Made by a program: the position numbers and the translations under genes. DNA of 64,000 nt from Atrina japonica (Eukaryota; Mollusca; Bivalvia; Pterioida; Pinnidae). The stretch covers positions 124,001-188,000 of the forward strand of contig BROG01000462.1 in NCBI GenBank assembly GCA_030159075.1. Reading direction: 5' to 3'. Below are positions 23,095 through 33,278 of this stretch, in pieces; position 1 is the first letter of the stretch, and each line of letters opens with the position of its first letter. The notes beneath the pieces are model-generated. The model worked only from the letters and a program-made list of their open reading frames with translations, was not told where the DNA came from and ran no database searches.

Positions 23095-23278
23095 AATTGA
23101 ATTTTACCATAGACTCACGGCGGATGTGGCCGGTCAAAGGAGATGCTTACTCCTCCAAGGCACCTGATCCCACCTCTATATTTCTAGAGATTCATGATTG
23201 TTCAATATTCACCAGATTTGTATATTGTATCTTGGACATCCTGAAGATTATTACTTTGGTATATAAACAGTGTTGGTA
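23095..23278 (+). mobile_element. Retroelement A 3' tail fragment
   Basis: GACTCACGGCGGATGTGGCC, GGTCAAAGGAGATGCTTACT, CACCTGATCCCACCTCTATA, CTTGGACATCCTGAAGATTA, CTTTGGTAT. Confidence 0.85.
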
Positions 23279-24235
23279 GGTTAAAAGAATGCCTAGACAA
23301 AATAGTCGAATTTGAAGTAATTACAATGATTCAGGTTTCATATTTCTCTGCGAAGCCATACAATCGTAAACATTGTTTAGTCTTGTTTAGTCATCAGTGT
23401 TTCCATTTCGAAGAAGTAATACAGAAATTACTAAGAACATCTGAAAAGCTTGTTTATAGAGAAAAACATATACTTCCGCCAATTCCGTTCTTTTCGTAAA
23501 TTATTTCTTCATTCATATGGAAAAACGGACATATCTGAAGATTTTATTATATTTTGTTTCAATTACCTAAAACTTCTTCCTAGCTTTTAGTTTTAAATTT
23601 CCTCACAAACGGCAACTAATGACACCTAAAACCCGAATTACTTTGTATTGTACTGCAATCACACCTAGAACATTCAATATGGCAGTTATAGGAGTCTGAT
23701 TTATGACTAAAATATTTATTTATATCTCAACTGCATGAAAAGAAAATATGAGAATCGAATTTCTTTCATCACAGACAGCGTTCCTACTGAGAGCATAACG
23801 ACGTGTAATTATGTAGGAAAACACACATAAATATACTATTTTGCTCTCCATAATAAAAATATTTACAGGCAGTAGTATAGCGAAATAATAATGAACTAAT
23901 ACAGGTTAAAATACACTGAAACAAAATAACTTAAAAATTACTTCAGTATTTATTGCAGCCCGACATAGAATGTCTTACAAAAAGCAGGGGCTGTTTGTCG
24001 TGCCCTATTTATGTTGATTTGTAAAAAATGGGTTCATTATGAAAAGAAAAGCTAAATACAAGTACATTTCTAAGAAATGCATTTTACCAATAAGATGTCT
24101 GATTATTTATCGGATAAGTCAAGACCCAAAATACCTTTTAATTGTATTGTTTAGGTCGTTGCCACTGCTGGTGGACTGTTTGAGTCCCCGATGATATACA
24201 TAAACCTAGTACCTGGCATTTCGATACCAGCTGAC

Positions 24236-24470
24236 AATCTTATACTAAAGTAATATTTGGCACTGATAACACCATTTAAATTCTAAATTATTCAAAAGCT
24301 CCGATAGTCATTTTTACCGTGGTTACTCTTACACGGATATGACTACACATTTAGATTAATTATTTGGCCGTGTATTACATCACTTTCCCTTTAGAAATCT
24401 ATTTAAAATTGAAGCTCAGCTGATGAACTGATGTCTAATTAACAGAAACGATCGTCTTAAGCATTAAAAC
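24236..24470 (-). mobile_element. Family D element, minus strand
   Basis: Reverse complement of the family: AGTAATATTTGGCACTGATA, GTGGTTACTCTTACACGGAT, AACAGAAACGATCGTCTTAA. Confidence 0.75.
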
Positions 24471-25385
24471 TTTGACACTATTTTTATAATATGTATTGTT
24501 ATATTCATGTTTAAATTCCCTATACAAACAATAACAAAACATATGTAATAGTCCTGCTATTAAACAATACCTACAAAACAGTTTCTTCTGCCCGATCTTT
24601 TAATTTTTATTGTCGACCCTCGCGTGATTTCAAAGATGGCATTTCGAATTTCCCCCAATTTTGATATAACTGCAATTTGATTGGCTTATGTTTTAAGAGC
24701 CACAGCAAACCTGGGCTTATTTTTTTTTACGTCAGTCACCTGATTATGGTGTAAACAGTTCATGCATCAAATCTTTTCAAAACATAGCAAATGTTATAAA
24801 GGTCACCGTGAAGTACTTGGAGAAAATTTAGACTTTAAACGATTTATTAGTGTACACCGACGAATATTTGAACAATCTCTAAAGGAATTATTTACGCTGA
24901 ACGAAAAAAAAACAATTCGAACATGTTTCATATAACAAAACAATTACTGGCTGGGTCTGACATAATACCAAATTTATAATGTATTGCTTCAGGTCGGAAA
25001 ATAGTCAAGACCACGGGTGCCAACAAAATGGCTGTTGTCCTCAGACCCACTCAGTAATGGTATATTGTGTCTTCATACTGAGACCGTTGTTATATCTTTT
25101 CTAATAGCCTTGGAGTTTCGAATATCCTATGGTACTTCTTCCTTATATAATTTTACTGTTTCATTGGTGTTTTGATCCACATTCAACGACGTTTCAGTAA
25201 CATGATGGCGGCTTTTCTATTGAAAATGTCGTCATTTCATTGGATATATGGGGTCATGTGACTGCCCGCATTGTTCTTTAGACGGTAAGTAAAATAAAAA
25301 AATAAAAACAGTCGGGAATTGCGGATAATCTGATTCAAACTTCTGTGTATAGCTGCAAATGGAGACTTTTACTAAATAATAATAT

Positions 25386-25545
25386 TTTAAACATAATATC
25401 AAATTAAAAACGCTCAAGACGATCGTTTCTGCTATCTACACTTCATCAGGTGAGTTCCAATTTAAAATATATATGTATTTTCTAAAGAGAAAATCGTATC
25501 ATACAATGTCAAATAATAAATCTAAACGTAGAGGCGAAATCTAAA
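25386..25545 (+). mobile_element. Family D element, partial
   Basis: AAACATAATATCAAATTAAA, CTCAAGACGATCGTTTCTGC, TCGTATCATACAATGTCAAA. Confidence 0.75.
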
Positions 25546-25660
25546 ATATGGTACTCTACAAAATAAAACAGTTATTTGGATTGTTATTGACAGTCCACGG
25601 GAATATGTCGGCATTATCAAGTTTATTAAAGGCTCGACTTCCTAATAAGTGATAATATTA

Positions 25661-25720
25661 TGGTGGAGGCGAGAAGCCGGCAACTGCCAAACTTTCCCAC
25701 AGAATCAACTTAGGTTCCAG
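25661..25720 (-). mobile_element. SINE fragment
   Basis: GGTGGAGGCGAGAAGCCGG and CAACTTAGGTTCCAG match the body of the 13.8 kb SINE; the tRNA head is missing. Confidence 0.6.
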
Positions 25721-26028
25721 ATATAGTTACCTATGTAAATTTATGTGTCAGTGGTTGACTTACTGACTGTTGTAAATTCCAAATGTAAATAAACTGCTAA
25801 CAAGATACAATAACAAAACAGGAAATATGTGTACTATTATCCGATTCAAATAAGTTGGTGGGGCGGATTCAAGAGGCGGAGTAACTTTTTCATTATCATA
25901 CTGTTGATTCTACTCTCTTTTCAGTAAAGATAGACGTCACAGGAATGTCATTCCATACACGGAGATATGATGACATTGTATGAACGATTACTCTTTTCAG
26001 TGGTATTGTCGTTATGCTGCAGTACCTA

Positions 26029-26194
26029 CAATTTGAACTCGTCCAGGTCACAAGAGTGTTCAAAAGACTCAATCCCGCGATGTTATATGAGTTTGACTAT
26101 ACGTATCATAAACAATTTGAACTCGCCCAGGTCGCAAGAGTGTTCATAAACACTCAACCCCGTGATGTTATATGAGCTTGACTATAAGAATAAT
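26029..26194 (+). repeat. 83-bp tandem duplication
   Basis: ACAATTTGAACTCGTCCAGG recurs as ACAATTTGAACTCGCCCAGG 83 bp later, followed by matching GATGTTATATGAGTTTGACT and GATGTTATATGAGCTTGACT. Confidence 0.9.
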
Positions 26195-26268
26195 AGATAC
26201 TGCATCTTAATTTTTACAATATAACACCTGCTCTTATGTATTATTCTGTGCAAATAAAAAACATTTAC

Positions 26269-26374
26269 CAGTGAAATTAACTTTCAGGAGATAATCTTTC
26301 AGGATTTCGCCATCAATTTCGTTCATGTCAATACAAAGACCCGGTTGTCCATTGCAGATATCTCTGTGCATGTC
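26269..26374 (-). CDS. mGluR-like receptor, end of ligand-binding domain exon
   Basis: Encodes 35 residues plus one base: DMHRDICNGQPGLCIDM, then DGEILKDYLLKVNFTG across the junction. It matches the mGluR block NMHxxLCPGxxGLC...DGxxxLxYIxxVxFxG. The two cysteines are the conserved pair of this loop. Acceptor CTTTAG, donor GTAAAT after ACTG, phase 1. The next coding segment is 3.45 kb away behind several repeat insertions. Confidence 0.92.
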
Positions 26375-26469
26375 CTAAAGAGAAAATATACATTTGGAAT
26401 TAACATACTAACAGAAAAGTCTATCAATTCTCGAGTGAAAATATACATACATAGCTTACTCTTATTCTC

Positions 26470-26807
26470 TAAAGGAACCTCAGCTGTGCGTTTTATAATT
26501 TTTCTTTTCTAATACTTAGATTGATATATAACAAGGAATAACAGATATACACAAGCATAAAAGTTATCAAATTCCTATTTATGTTGTGGAATTTTATTGC
26601 GAAACCCAGGTTGGCAATTATTCTTTTTCCAAATAATTAATTCGACCTTAGTGCTTACGGCACTAGACCTGGCATTTTGTTCTTAAAATGTTTAGGTATA
26701 TAAGAATTCTTATGCTTGTGTTTATTTTTTATTTGTTATTGTACATCTATCTAAAAAGTAAAACCACGAAATATATTTTTTAGAAAAGACAGCTAATGCC
26801 CTCTTAA
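26470..26807. mobile_element. Fold-back element family G, full copy without microsatellite
   Basis: The left end TAAAGGAACCTCAGCTGTGC and right end CAGCTAATGCCCTCTTAA are inverted complements. Arms contain ATATATAACAAGGAATAAC and TTTTTATTTGTTATTGTAC. Lies in the receptor intron between 26375 and 27347. Confidence 0.75.
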
Positions 26808-27347
26808 GTTACTTTCTAAATCTATTTTCTACTGGATGTTGCTTGACCGGAAGACGACAAAGAAAGCAACAATTATAGGAAAGAGAATGACACACAATCT
26901 AAAGACATGATAGCCCTGCTTTCTATTTTCATTAAGTTCAGTTACCGTCATGGTTTAATAGCAGTGCTCAAAAGAAATCCAATTAAACTATACATCTTTT
27001 CCGAACGTCTTTGAAGTTTATAGACTTTTAATTCCATGCTATTATCAATATCACGCCACAAAGAAAAAAAACATTAATTAACGTCAACATTAGTTCCGGG
27101 AAAAAATGTTTTCTATTGATATTTTAACATTGTATTGCCGATAACTGCACAGCATCCGTTTGGGTTAGTTTCTTGTCATCCTACTTTAGAGGATGTGACG
27201 AATCAATTCAGATAATAAAGGGTTAGAAGCATATGAATTATCAGTCAATGAAATGATATTGCCGAGTTGAAAGCAGAATAATGGATTTCCCATTTGACCA
27301 TATACAATGTATTTCAATTTCTCAAAAGAATAAAAACAAATACTGAC

Positions 27348-27632
27348 CGTTATTGCATATGCGAAGGCCATAAGAGCATCGCTAACAAATTGTAGCTGAG
27401 CCTCCATGTCAAACGTATTAGCATTGAGGTATTCGTTTCCTTTACAAGTGTTGTTGAAATTGTCATTGAAAGGAGTCCATTTACTTCCGGGAAATTTACA
27501 CTGAAATTGCTGCTCCCAGTACTGCACAAACCAAGGGTTCCGTCTGTTGGTCTCTGGGCGCAGATTTAGAAAATAGTTTTTGAAACCCTTTACTTCGTAT
27601 GCTAAAGGTTGAACTGTAACTGCTCCTTCCAC
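27348..27632 (-). CDS. mGluR-like receptor, ligand-binding domain exon with lysine-to-glutamine change
   Basis: Exactly 95 codons, phase 0 at both ends (acceptor TTTCTAG, donor GTCAGT). It begins VEGAVTVQPLAYEVKGF, contains NRRNPWFVQYWEQQFQC and FNNTCKGNEYLN, and ends QFVSDALMAFAYAIT. This is the conserved second-lobe block (GAxTxQ, NPWFxEFWxxxFxC, CTGNExL). An ungapped count back from the MHRDIC cysteine in the next exon places codon 79 (27396-27398, CAG, Gln) at the position of K409 of mGluR1. That lysine binds the gamma-carboxyl of glutamate. The change suggests altered ligand preference, though this is inference. Confidence 0.93.
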
Positions 27633-27673
27633 CTAGAAAAATCCAATACTCAATCCAATGGATTATTTAGGAT

Positions 27674-27904
27674 CTAACTAGGGTAATGCTCAGTTATAAC
27701 TTTAAGGAAGTGGAGAAGTAAATTTACAATAATGGGAAAACCGTCTGCAGGTCTAATGGTAGAGAAGTCAACAATCAAGCGGATGTTTCCGCGTTCGATT
27801 TCCGGAACTGGGTTATACAAAAGATTTTTAAAAAAATGGTAGTATTGTTCTCTTGCCAATCGCTCGGTAAACGAAGTGAAATCCACGCGTCTTCCGGATA
27901 AGAC
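27674..27904 (-). other. Unrecognised open frame in a receptor intron
   Basis: A protein-like minus-strand frame runs about 75 codons to a stop at 27674, including GRRVDFTSFTERLAREQYY, NPVPEIERGNIRLIVDF and STIRPADGFPII. Composition and hydrophobic spacing look coding. I do not recognise the family and it is not a receptor exon, because GKEQE joins VEGAV directly across it. A possible AAG acceptor lies at its upper end (TTTTTTAAG). A donor-like GTAAAT follows PII, but both splice sites are weak. It could be an exon of a nested gene or a pseudogene fragment. Confidence 0.35.
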
Positions 27905-28159
27905 TTAAAAAATTCTATTTAATGATTTAATGATTGAAGATATAAATATTTGTTTGATTAGAAGATTAGTAAAACACTTAATATTCATTAATTTTAAAAG
28001 GCGACTAAACATCTACTTTTAAAAGTTACAAAACACAAATACAAAAAAATCATCCAAAGACGGCCATTTTCTTGAGCGTAATGTTGACTCCAAATTTGAT
28101 TCCTCGTATCACTGTGAAAATAACCTGTCACTTAGTAGCTTGCCTCTGTATTAATCAAT

Positions 28160-28980
28160 ATAAAAAGTCTCAGATACCAAGGTATAAATCACTAGGATGT
28201 CCAGGATATAGGTACAAATTTGGTAAAAGATGGACAAACAATCAAGAGGTGGGATCAGGTGCCATGGAAGAGTAAGCAGCCCTGTCGACCGGTCACACCC
28301 GCCGTGATTCGACAGTCAAATTAACATAAACTACGTGAGGAACGAATTGTCGTCATAATTGGTACAGACGTTTCAACCACCGCCATTGAACAGGTAACTC
28401 AACATTTCACTTGGTAAAACAGAGTAGTTGCAAACAAGGCTATTATAGCGACCGTAAAATTTGCCGAACGTTGACATCAAACGCTGTTTTCGATACCCCT
28501 GTGTCAATAAATTGTCAGTGAGAAGTTTACCTCTGTTTATTGTGTGTTGAACACAACCTGACATACTGTATCATTTGGCAGAAACTTAAATCTGAAATGT
28601 TGACGATAGGAAAGCTGGATCCATTCCGTTTGTCGTATAGTTCAGTTGTCAGTTATCTGTCGCGGTATAAAGCAAACGGTATAAAAACGCAACTGGTTAC
28701 TAAATAGATAAATTTCATTTCAATATATCTAAATGAAATGAAAAAAAAAACACCAATAGATTTCTTTTCTAATTCAAAAACGTGAATGTAAAAATAGGTC
28801 AGTTAGCAAAGACACACAGATGGAGTCCATTGGAATACCGACGATTTGCCGCCAAATATTGACTCCAACAATTACAAATATATTGTCAATAGGAAAATTC
28901 AGCATTTGTATATCCACGTTGCTGTACTTGACTTTATAATTAGAGGGGTGTTGGTAGTTTTGGACAAACCACATATTTCG
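28160..28980 (-). mobile_element. Retroelement A, 3' half, degraded
   Basis: Antisense tail from TCTCAGATACCAAGGTATAA through GGGATCAGGTGCCATGGAAG and CGACCGGTCACACCCGCC. It then includes the RT C-terminal region (TFGKFYGRYNSLVC at about 28440-28490) and a palm remnant at 28774-28974 (FPIDNIFVIVG, GIPMDS). Motif C is lost to deletion. Lies in the 4.1 kb receptor intron. Confidence 0.75.
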
Positions 28981-29479
28981 ATGACGTGTGACAAGGTATA
29001 TAAATATCCGATAACGAAATATATATAAAAAGCTGTCACTTATGCTTTTTCCGGTGAATAGTTGTAATAAAAAAGCTACAGAAAGAAAAGAGAAGTCGTG
29101 TGTTGTGACATTTGTGATTTTGATTGAATGTTTTCTAATAGCTGTTTGGATTCGTTGTATCCATATCTAATTGATACCTTTCCATTCTGAAATGGTTTCT
29201 CCATAATCACCGTCAGTATCTTGATAGGGAGTGCTGATAAAATTCTGGTGACACATTAGCTGGACTACGGACTTGGTAATTTGCATGTATAACAAAAGAT
29301 CGCAATACCGATACACGAGAAAATGGGCTTCTTGTGTATGAACGATCATCAGAAAAAGTGTTATTTGAGGTTTTGATTTCAGTGCACAATGGTAATGTAG
29401 CAAGACAACAGCATGTGAAGACTACGCCATACGCTGGGCTAAAAAAGAAAATGTCGAAGTTGATACTCTTTCAGAATGC

Positions 29480-31140
29480 ATTAAGTAGACCAGTAATGTA
29501 CGAAGAATTCGACCACTTAAACATTCTGTCAACACAAAACACAATTCACGTTTTCGTGACCCTGATGTTGTCAGAGAACTTTCCCGTCTTCATGATTTTT
29601 TTTTCATTTTTCCTGCTGACAAAGCATTTAACAACTCCACATTTGTCTGCAGGCGATACTACTTCAGCATCCTACAAGAGGAACTTGGACTCAACACACT
29701 TCCTGGAAACCCTACATACTGTCTAACTGATTTCTCTACCTCTAAAATATTAGATAATCATAAATCCGTTCTCACAATGTATGGAATACCCACAAGTGGC
29801 ACAGAAATTGAATTGCAATTTAATAATTGGATTCCGAAGATGCAGAACAATCCCAATAAACACCGATTCATTGCGGGGTCATCTAAGTGCTCCACCAAGC
29901 CTTTATCTATTTTGCTCACCAAACGTCTTACACATATTAAACAAGGTCTCCAGAAATACTGTATAACTGCCTACTCAAGAAGCAGAGTCAATCAGATGTG
30001 GATCCTAAAGAATTTAAAGGAATTGTTAGAACATTTAAAATTTCCAAACTTCAAACATATTACAAGCTTCAAGTCTGTTGATTTTTCAACCCTTTACACA
30101 ACAATTCCTCACGAAAAATAGATTAACATATATTATACAAAACTCTTTTGTATACAAAAATGGAAATTGCAGATATGAATATTTATTGTTAGGCCATGAA
30201 GAACTTTATTCTGTGAAGGAACACTCTGATTCCAATAACAAATACACTAAAGACGATATTATCAAGATGCTGGGGTTCCTAGTAGACAGCATCTTCGTGG
30301 GTTTTGCGGGAAATGTTTTCCAGCAGATTGTCGGCATTTTAATGGGTACCAATTGTGCACCTATTTGGGCTGAAATCTTTTTGTATTCAATCGAAGCGGG
30401 ATTTATACAGTCTCTGCTCCCCAAAGGAAACAAAATTTACCATCTCGGTTAAATTTTACTTACAGGTATATCGACGATGTTTTGTCCATAAATAATTCAG
30501 AATTCCAGAATTACCTCGGCCAGATATATCCTTTTGAGCTAGAGATCAATGAGACGACAGAGAGCAACACATCTGTTTCTTACCTAGATTTACTCCTGTC
30601 GATTGGAAAGGACGGTCAACTTCACACATCCCTTTATGACAAACGCGACGAATTTAATTTCCATATCACGAACTTCCAGTTTCTAAGTAGTAATATTCCA
30701 TCTTCTCCAGCCTATAGCGTTTTCAATTCACAACGTATACGTTATGACGGGCATGCTCTTCTTAATGTTTTATTCTGAGAGCAAAACGACTAGCCAATAA
30801 ACTATTTACACAAGGTTACATTGTTGAACGCTTGGAGTCAGTCGTCGTTTAAGAGGTTTTATAGTCGATACGGGGATCTTGTAAAACATTATGAAATCTC
30901 CCTCTCAGATATATTAGATAGTATTCTGGAGCACGACCACAGACAGTGACTCCCTTTCACCAATCGTGCTTTTCACCGAACTTGACCTTATCACTAAACT
31001 TGACCTTTTCACCGAATTTGACTAGAAAGAACATCTGGTCTTTGGGATTCGCAATTGATCTTCATGTTGAGACCATTTACACATCTAATCCGCCGTGCTA
31101 TAATGGACTTGAGTTTTGATTATCGATTGGTACTTCTTCA
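29480..31140 (+). mobile_element. Retroelement subfamily B, longest copy
   Basis: Plus-strand copy with the RT core and B-type tail, about 1.7 kb. The tail (30940-31140) has repeated CACCGAACTTGACC / CACTAAACTTGACC words and ends TGGACTTGAGTTTTGATTAT. It shares RT motifs with subfamily A but not the tail. Located in a receptor intron, antisense to the gene. Confidence 0.8.
29525..30778 (+). pseudogene. Reverse transcriptase (YIDD type), broken, subfamily B
   Basis: Reads across several frames. The N-terminal part around 29525-29720 has PADKAFNNSTFVCRRYYF. Next, 29777-30121 has HRFIAGSSKCSTKPLSILLT, TAYSRSRVNQMWILKN and motif A VDFSTLYTTIPH. Then 30130-30452 has VKEHSDSNNKYTKDDI, GILMGTNCAPIWAEIFLY, and motif C YIDDVLSINNSEF at 30470-30510. 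Finally SYLDLLLSIGKDGQLHTSLY and SNIPSSPAYSVF lie up to 30778. At least three breaks occur: a stop after PHEK, a frame change before YIDD, and loss of the C-terminal domain. SLYTxIP-like motif A and the overall order resemble Penelope-like elements; no GIY-YIG nuclease was found. Confidence 0.75.
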
Positions 31141-31767
31141 TCTTGTTAACAGGACACAGATTTAATTCACTGTCCCCTTGAGAGATTACTGTTTTCAACT
31201 AGTGTTTGGCTACTCGTTTTCATGTTTGTTCCATCATCTGGCATAATCCCTGACAGATTACATAACTAAAGAATTAGTAAAAAGGTTTACTCTTGCTTCT
31301 TCGAAAACTTAGAAATCCCAAAGGAGTCAAATTACGCCTGCAGCGAGTATGATGCGGACCAAATGTTGTTGTTTTTTAAACATACGGAAAAAGGCTAAAA
31401 AATGTTATAATAATTTCCATATCGGTTTAGTGCGTGAGTGTGTCTGTGTGTCTGTGTGTCTGTCTGAGAGAGCATAAATTTCAGTTTTTCTTTGATAAAA
31501 AGCGACGATTGATATTTAAGGAGGTTATGAAAATGAGATGGTACTTCAAATTTTCAGACGTAATAAATTGAAATTTAGTTTAGTATAATTAATTATTCTC
31601 TTCTTATCTAGTGGGGGAACTTTTTTACGTCTTTCTGTCAGAACATAATGGTTGGTGCTAAATGCAATATACTCTTTACTCCTGGCATAAATATAACACC
31701 AATTATATATAGGTAAACTTATTCTCCTCCAAATTTATATGCTTTATTTTCCATATATGATACATAC

Positions 31768-31910
31768 TTCTTGCTCCTTTCCATTGTAAGCAAGACCTCG
31801 ACCTCCCCAGCCGTCACTGCCGATCCATGCAAATTTTCCTGTGGCACCTTTCCTCTTTACCGCCTTCATCATCTCTCCAACCTCCTGATCAGAAGCAAAT
31901 ATGATGACAC
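31768..31910 (-). CDS. mGluR-like receptor, ligand-binding domain exon
   Basis: Encodes GVIIFASDQEVGEMM, then GKFAWIGSDGWGGRG, ending GKEQE. The GSDGW motif with an arginine five residues after the aspartate aligns with D318 and R323 of mGluR1, both ligand contacts in the second lobe. Acceptor TTCGTAG, donor GTATGT; phase 1 in, phase 0 out. The following intron (27633-31767) carries two fragments of the reverse-transcriptase retroelement and an unexplained reading frame at 27.7 kb. Confidence 0.92.
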
Positions 31911-32137
31911 CTACGAATGAATACTATATTATATTTATCTTATTATACCGAGTGTAATATTTGTTTGATTTCACATATTAATACCATAGATAATTTACAT
32001 CTCAACTATTTTCCAGCAAGGTAGAAATACAAAACATGTTTGAATGTCACACTAAATCACTTGGACGAACCGTACGCGCATAACGTTGGCGCATGTGGTA
32101 TTTTTTAATGTCGCCCTGGCTTCTTTATCGTTGTTTA

Positions 32138-32353
32138 GGGGGGGCAGGGGGGGGGGGAGGAGGGGGGAGGGGAGAGGCTCGTTTATCTTACTGGTCGGGA
32201 GTAATCAACAATTTTTTGTATATATCTTTTTTTGAATGCTATTTTTGGAAGGTGGGGCCGGGGTGCTGGGGGGGGGGGGGGGGGAGACCGGGGGGGGGGG
32301 GGGGGGGTGTGGGTGGGGGGGGGGGGGTGCGCTTTGGAAGGGGCGGGGGGGGG
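32138..32353 (+). repeat. Poly-G-rich tract in a receptor intron
   Basis: Many runs of 6-20 G on the plus strand, split by short words (GGAGAGGC, GACC, TGTGGGTG, TGCGCTTTGGAAG). It lies in the 822-bp intron 31911-32732. The receptor is transcribed from the minus strand as sense, so the G-rich strand is the template. Multiple intramolecular G-quadruplexes are possible. Assembly length errors are likely here. Confidence 0.9.
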
Positions 32354-32732
32354 TGACGAGAGAGAGGTGGGTGGGCTTTCTCCCTGTGATTACGCTGCTC
32401 CTTTTCGGTACCCCTGCTGTAGCTAATTGCAGTTATCGTTGTTAAGTGAGCGCGTGCGTGAAACATTTTCACATTTCTTTCAGTCACGATTACGTTATTT
32501 TAACAGAAATTATAATAACATATTATATACTAATTGGTTCTGTCCATAACTGTAATTTGTTTTTAACTGCATAAGATTTTACTTCACATCCAGTCCAACA
32601 GATATAAAATTGAAGTACGTAAATTAAAACTGTGAAAGAAAAATCTATTTTGAATTAGTTAGGAAGCATATTCAAATAAAAACGTGTGGTTTCCCTTTGG
32701 TAGGTTTATTTGGACAAATATGCTCGACATAC

Positions 32733-32877
32733 CTCTAGCATTTTCCTTTTCCAGCAGGCGATCGACTATTATATCATAGGCTGCTTTCTTGGCAACACCG
32801 GAATCCTTGATTAACTTTTCCGTTGCTGCAATGCATACATTGTAATTCTTCAGCAGTTTCTCTAGTTCGTTGAATCC
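32733..32877 (-). CDS. mGluR-like receptor, ligand-binding domain exon
   Basis: Encodes 48 residues plus one base, opening GFNELEKLLKNYNVCIA and ending LLEKENAR. This is the segment after the hinge that in mGluRs reads GxxxFxxLxxxxxxCIA, followed by an amphipathic stretch to the next beta-strand. The cysteine in NVCIA matches a conserved family cysteine. The acceptor is TTGTAG; the donor GTATGT follows AGAG, giving phase 1. It joins cleanly to the exon at 31910, the split codon giving glycine. The 822-bp intron that follows holds the G-rich tract. Confidence 0.9.
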
Positions 32878-33107
32878 CTACAAGTTGTAAAACTCAGTTT
32901 ATTATCATGAACTATTTCAAAACGATGATAAAGTACGATGTATCTGTCATTATTGCTAGGCAGGGATATGATACATAACGTATTTGTCTACTTATCCATA
33001 TTTAACTTTTACATCAAGTTTATACAAAAAGTGTAGAACTCTGATCAATAACTTATCACATTGAATAATCGCAGAGGGATAGACTAAATAGATTAAATAT
33101 TGTATAC

Positions 33108-33278
33108 CTGCATTCCGTAACTGGACTCCTCGTAAACGACTGAAACGTATGTCCATCCAAACATCTTGACTAATTCGACAATTGCTTGTGCTTGATTTAC
33201 ATCGGACGGAATAGTTCGAAAGAAGTACGGGTATCTTTCGGTGTTGCTCAAAACTGTGCTTGTGGAGAAAAAACTGAC
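33108..33278 (-). CDS. mGluR-like receptor, ligand-binding domain exon
   Basis: Exactly 57 codons of the Venus-flytrap domain, phase 0 at both ends. It opens VSFFSTSTVLSN, continues YPYFFRTIPSDVNQAQAI, then GWTYVSVVYEESSYGMQ. These match the mGluR block around the hinge. Counting back 20 residues from the PSD aspartate reaches the threonine equivalent to T188, the aspartate is D208, and the tyrosine of SSYG lies 28 residues on, as Y236 does. All three are ligand contacts in mGluR1. The acceptor is TTTTTAG and the donor GTATAC. The next exon is only 230 bp away. Confidence 0.92.

Larger units (their letters stand above)
22819..26268. other. Receptor intron: repeats and unrecognised DNA
   Basis: Holds a retroelement A tail (23.1 kb), family D copies (24.2 and 25.4 kb), a SINE fragment (25.7 kb) and an 83-bp tandem duplication (26.0 kb). 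I see nothing in 23280-24235 or 24480-25380 beyond a 20-base family D sliver at 24958. Confidence 0.6.

Noticed and set aside
32093..32487. Gly-rich and Pro-rich frames
   Set aside because: Translation of the poly-G/poly-C intronic tract.
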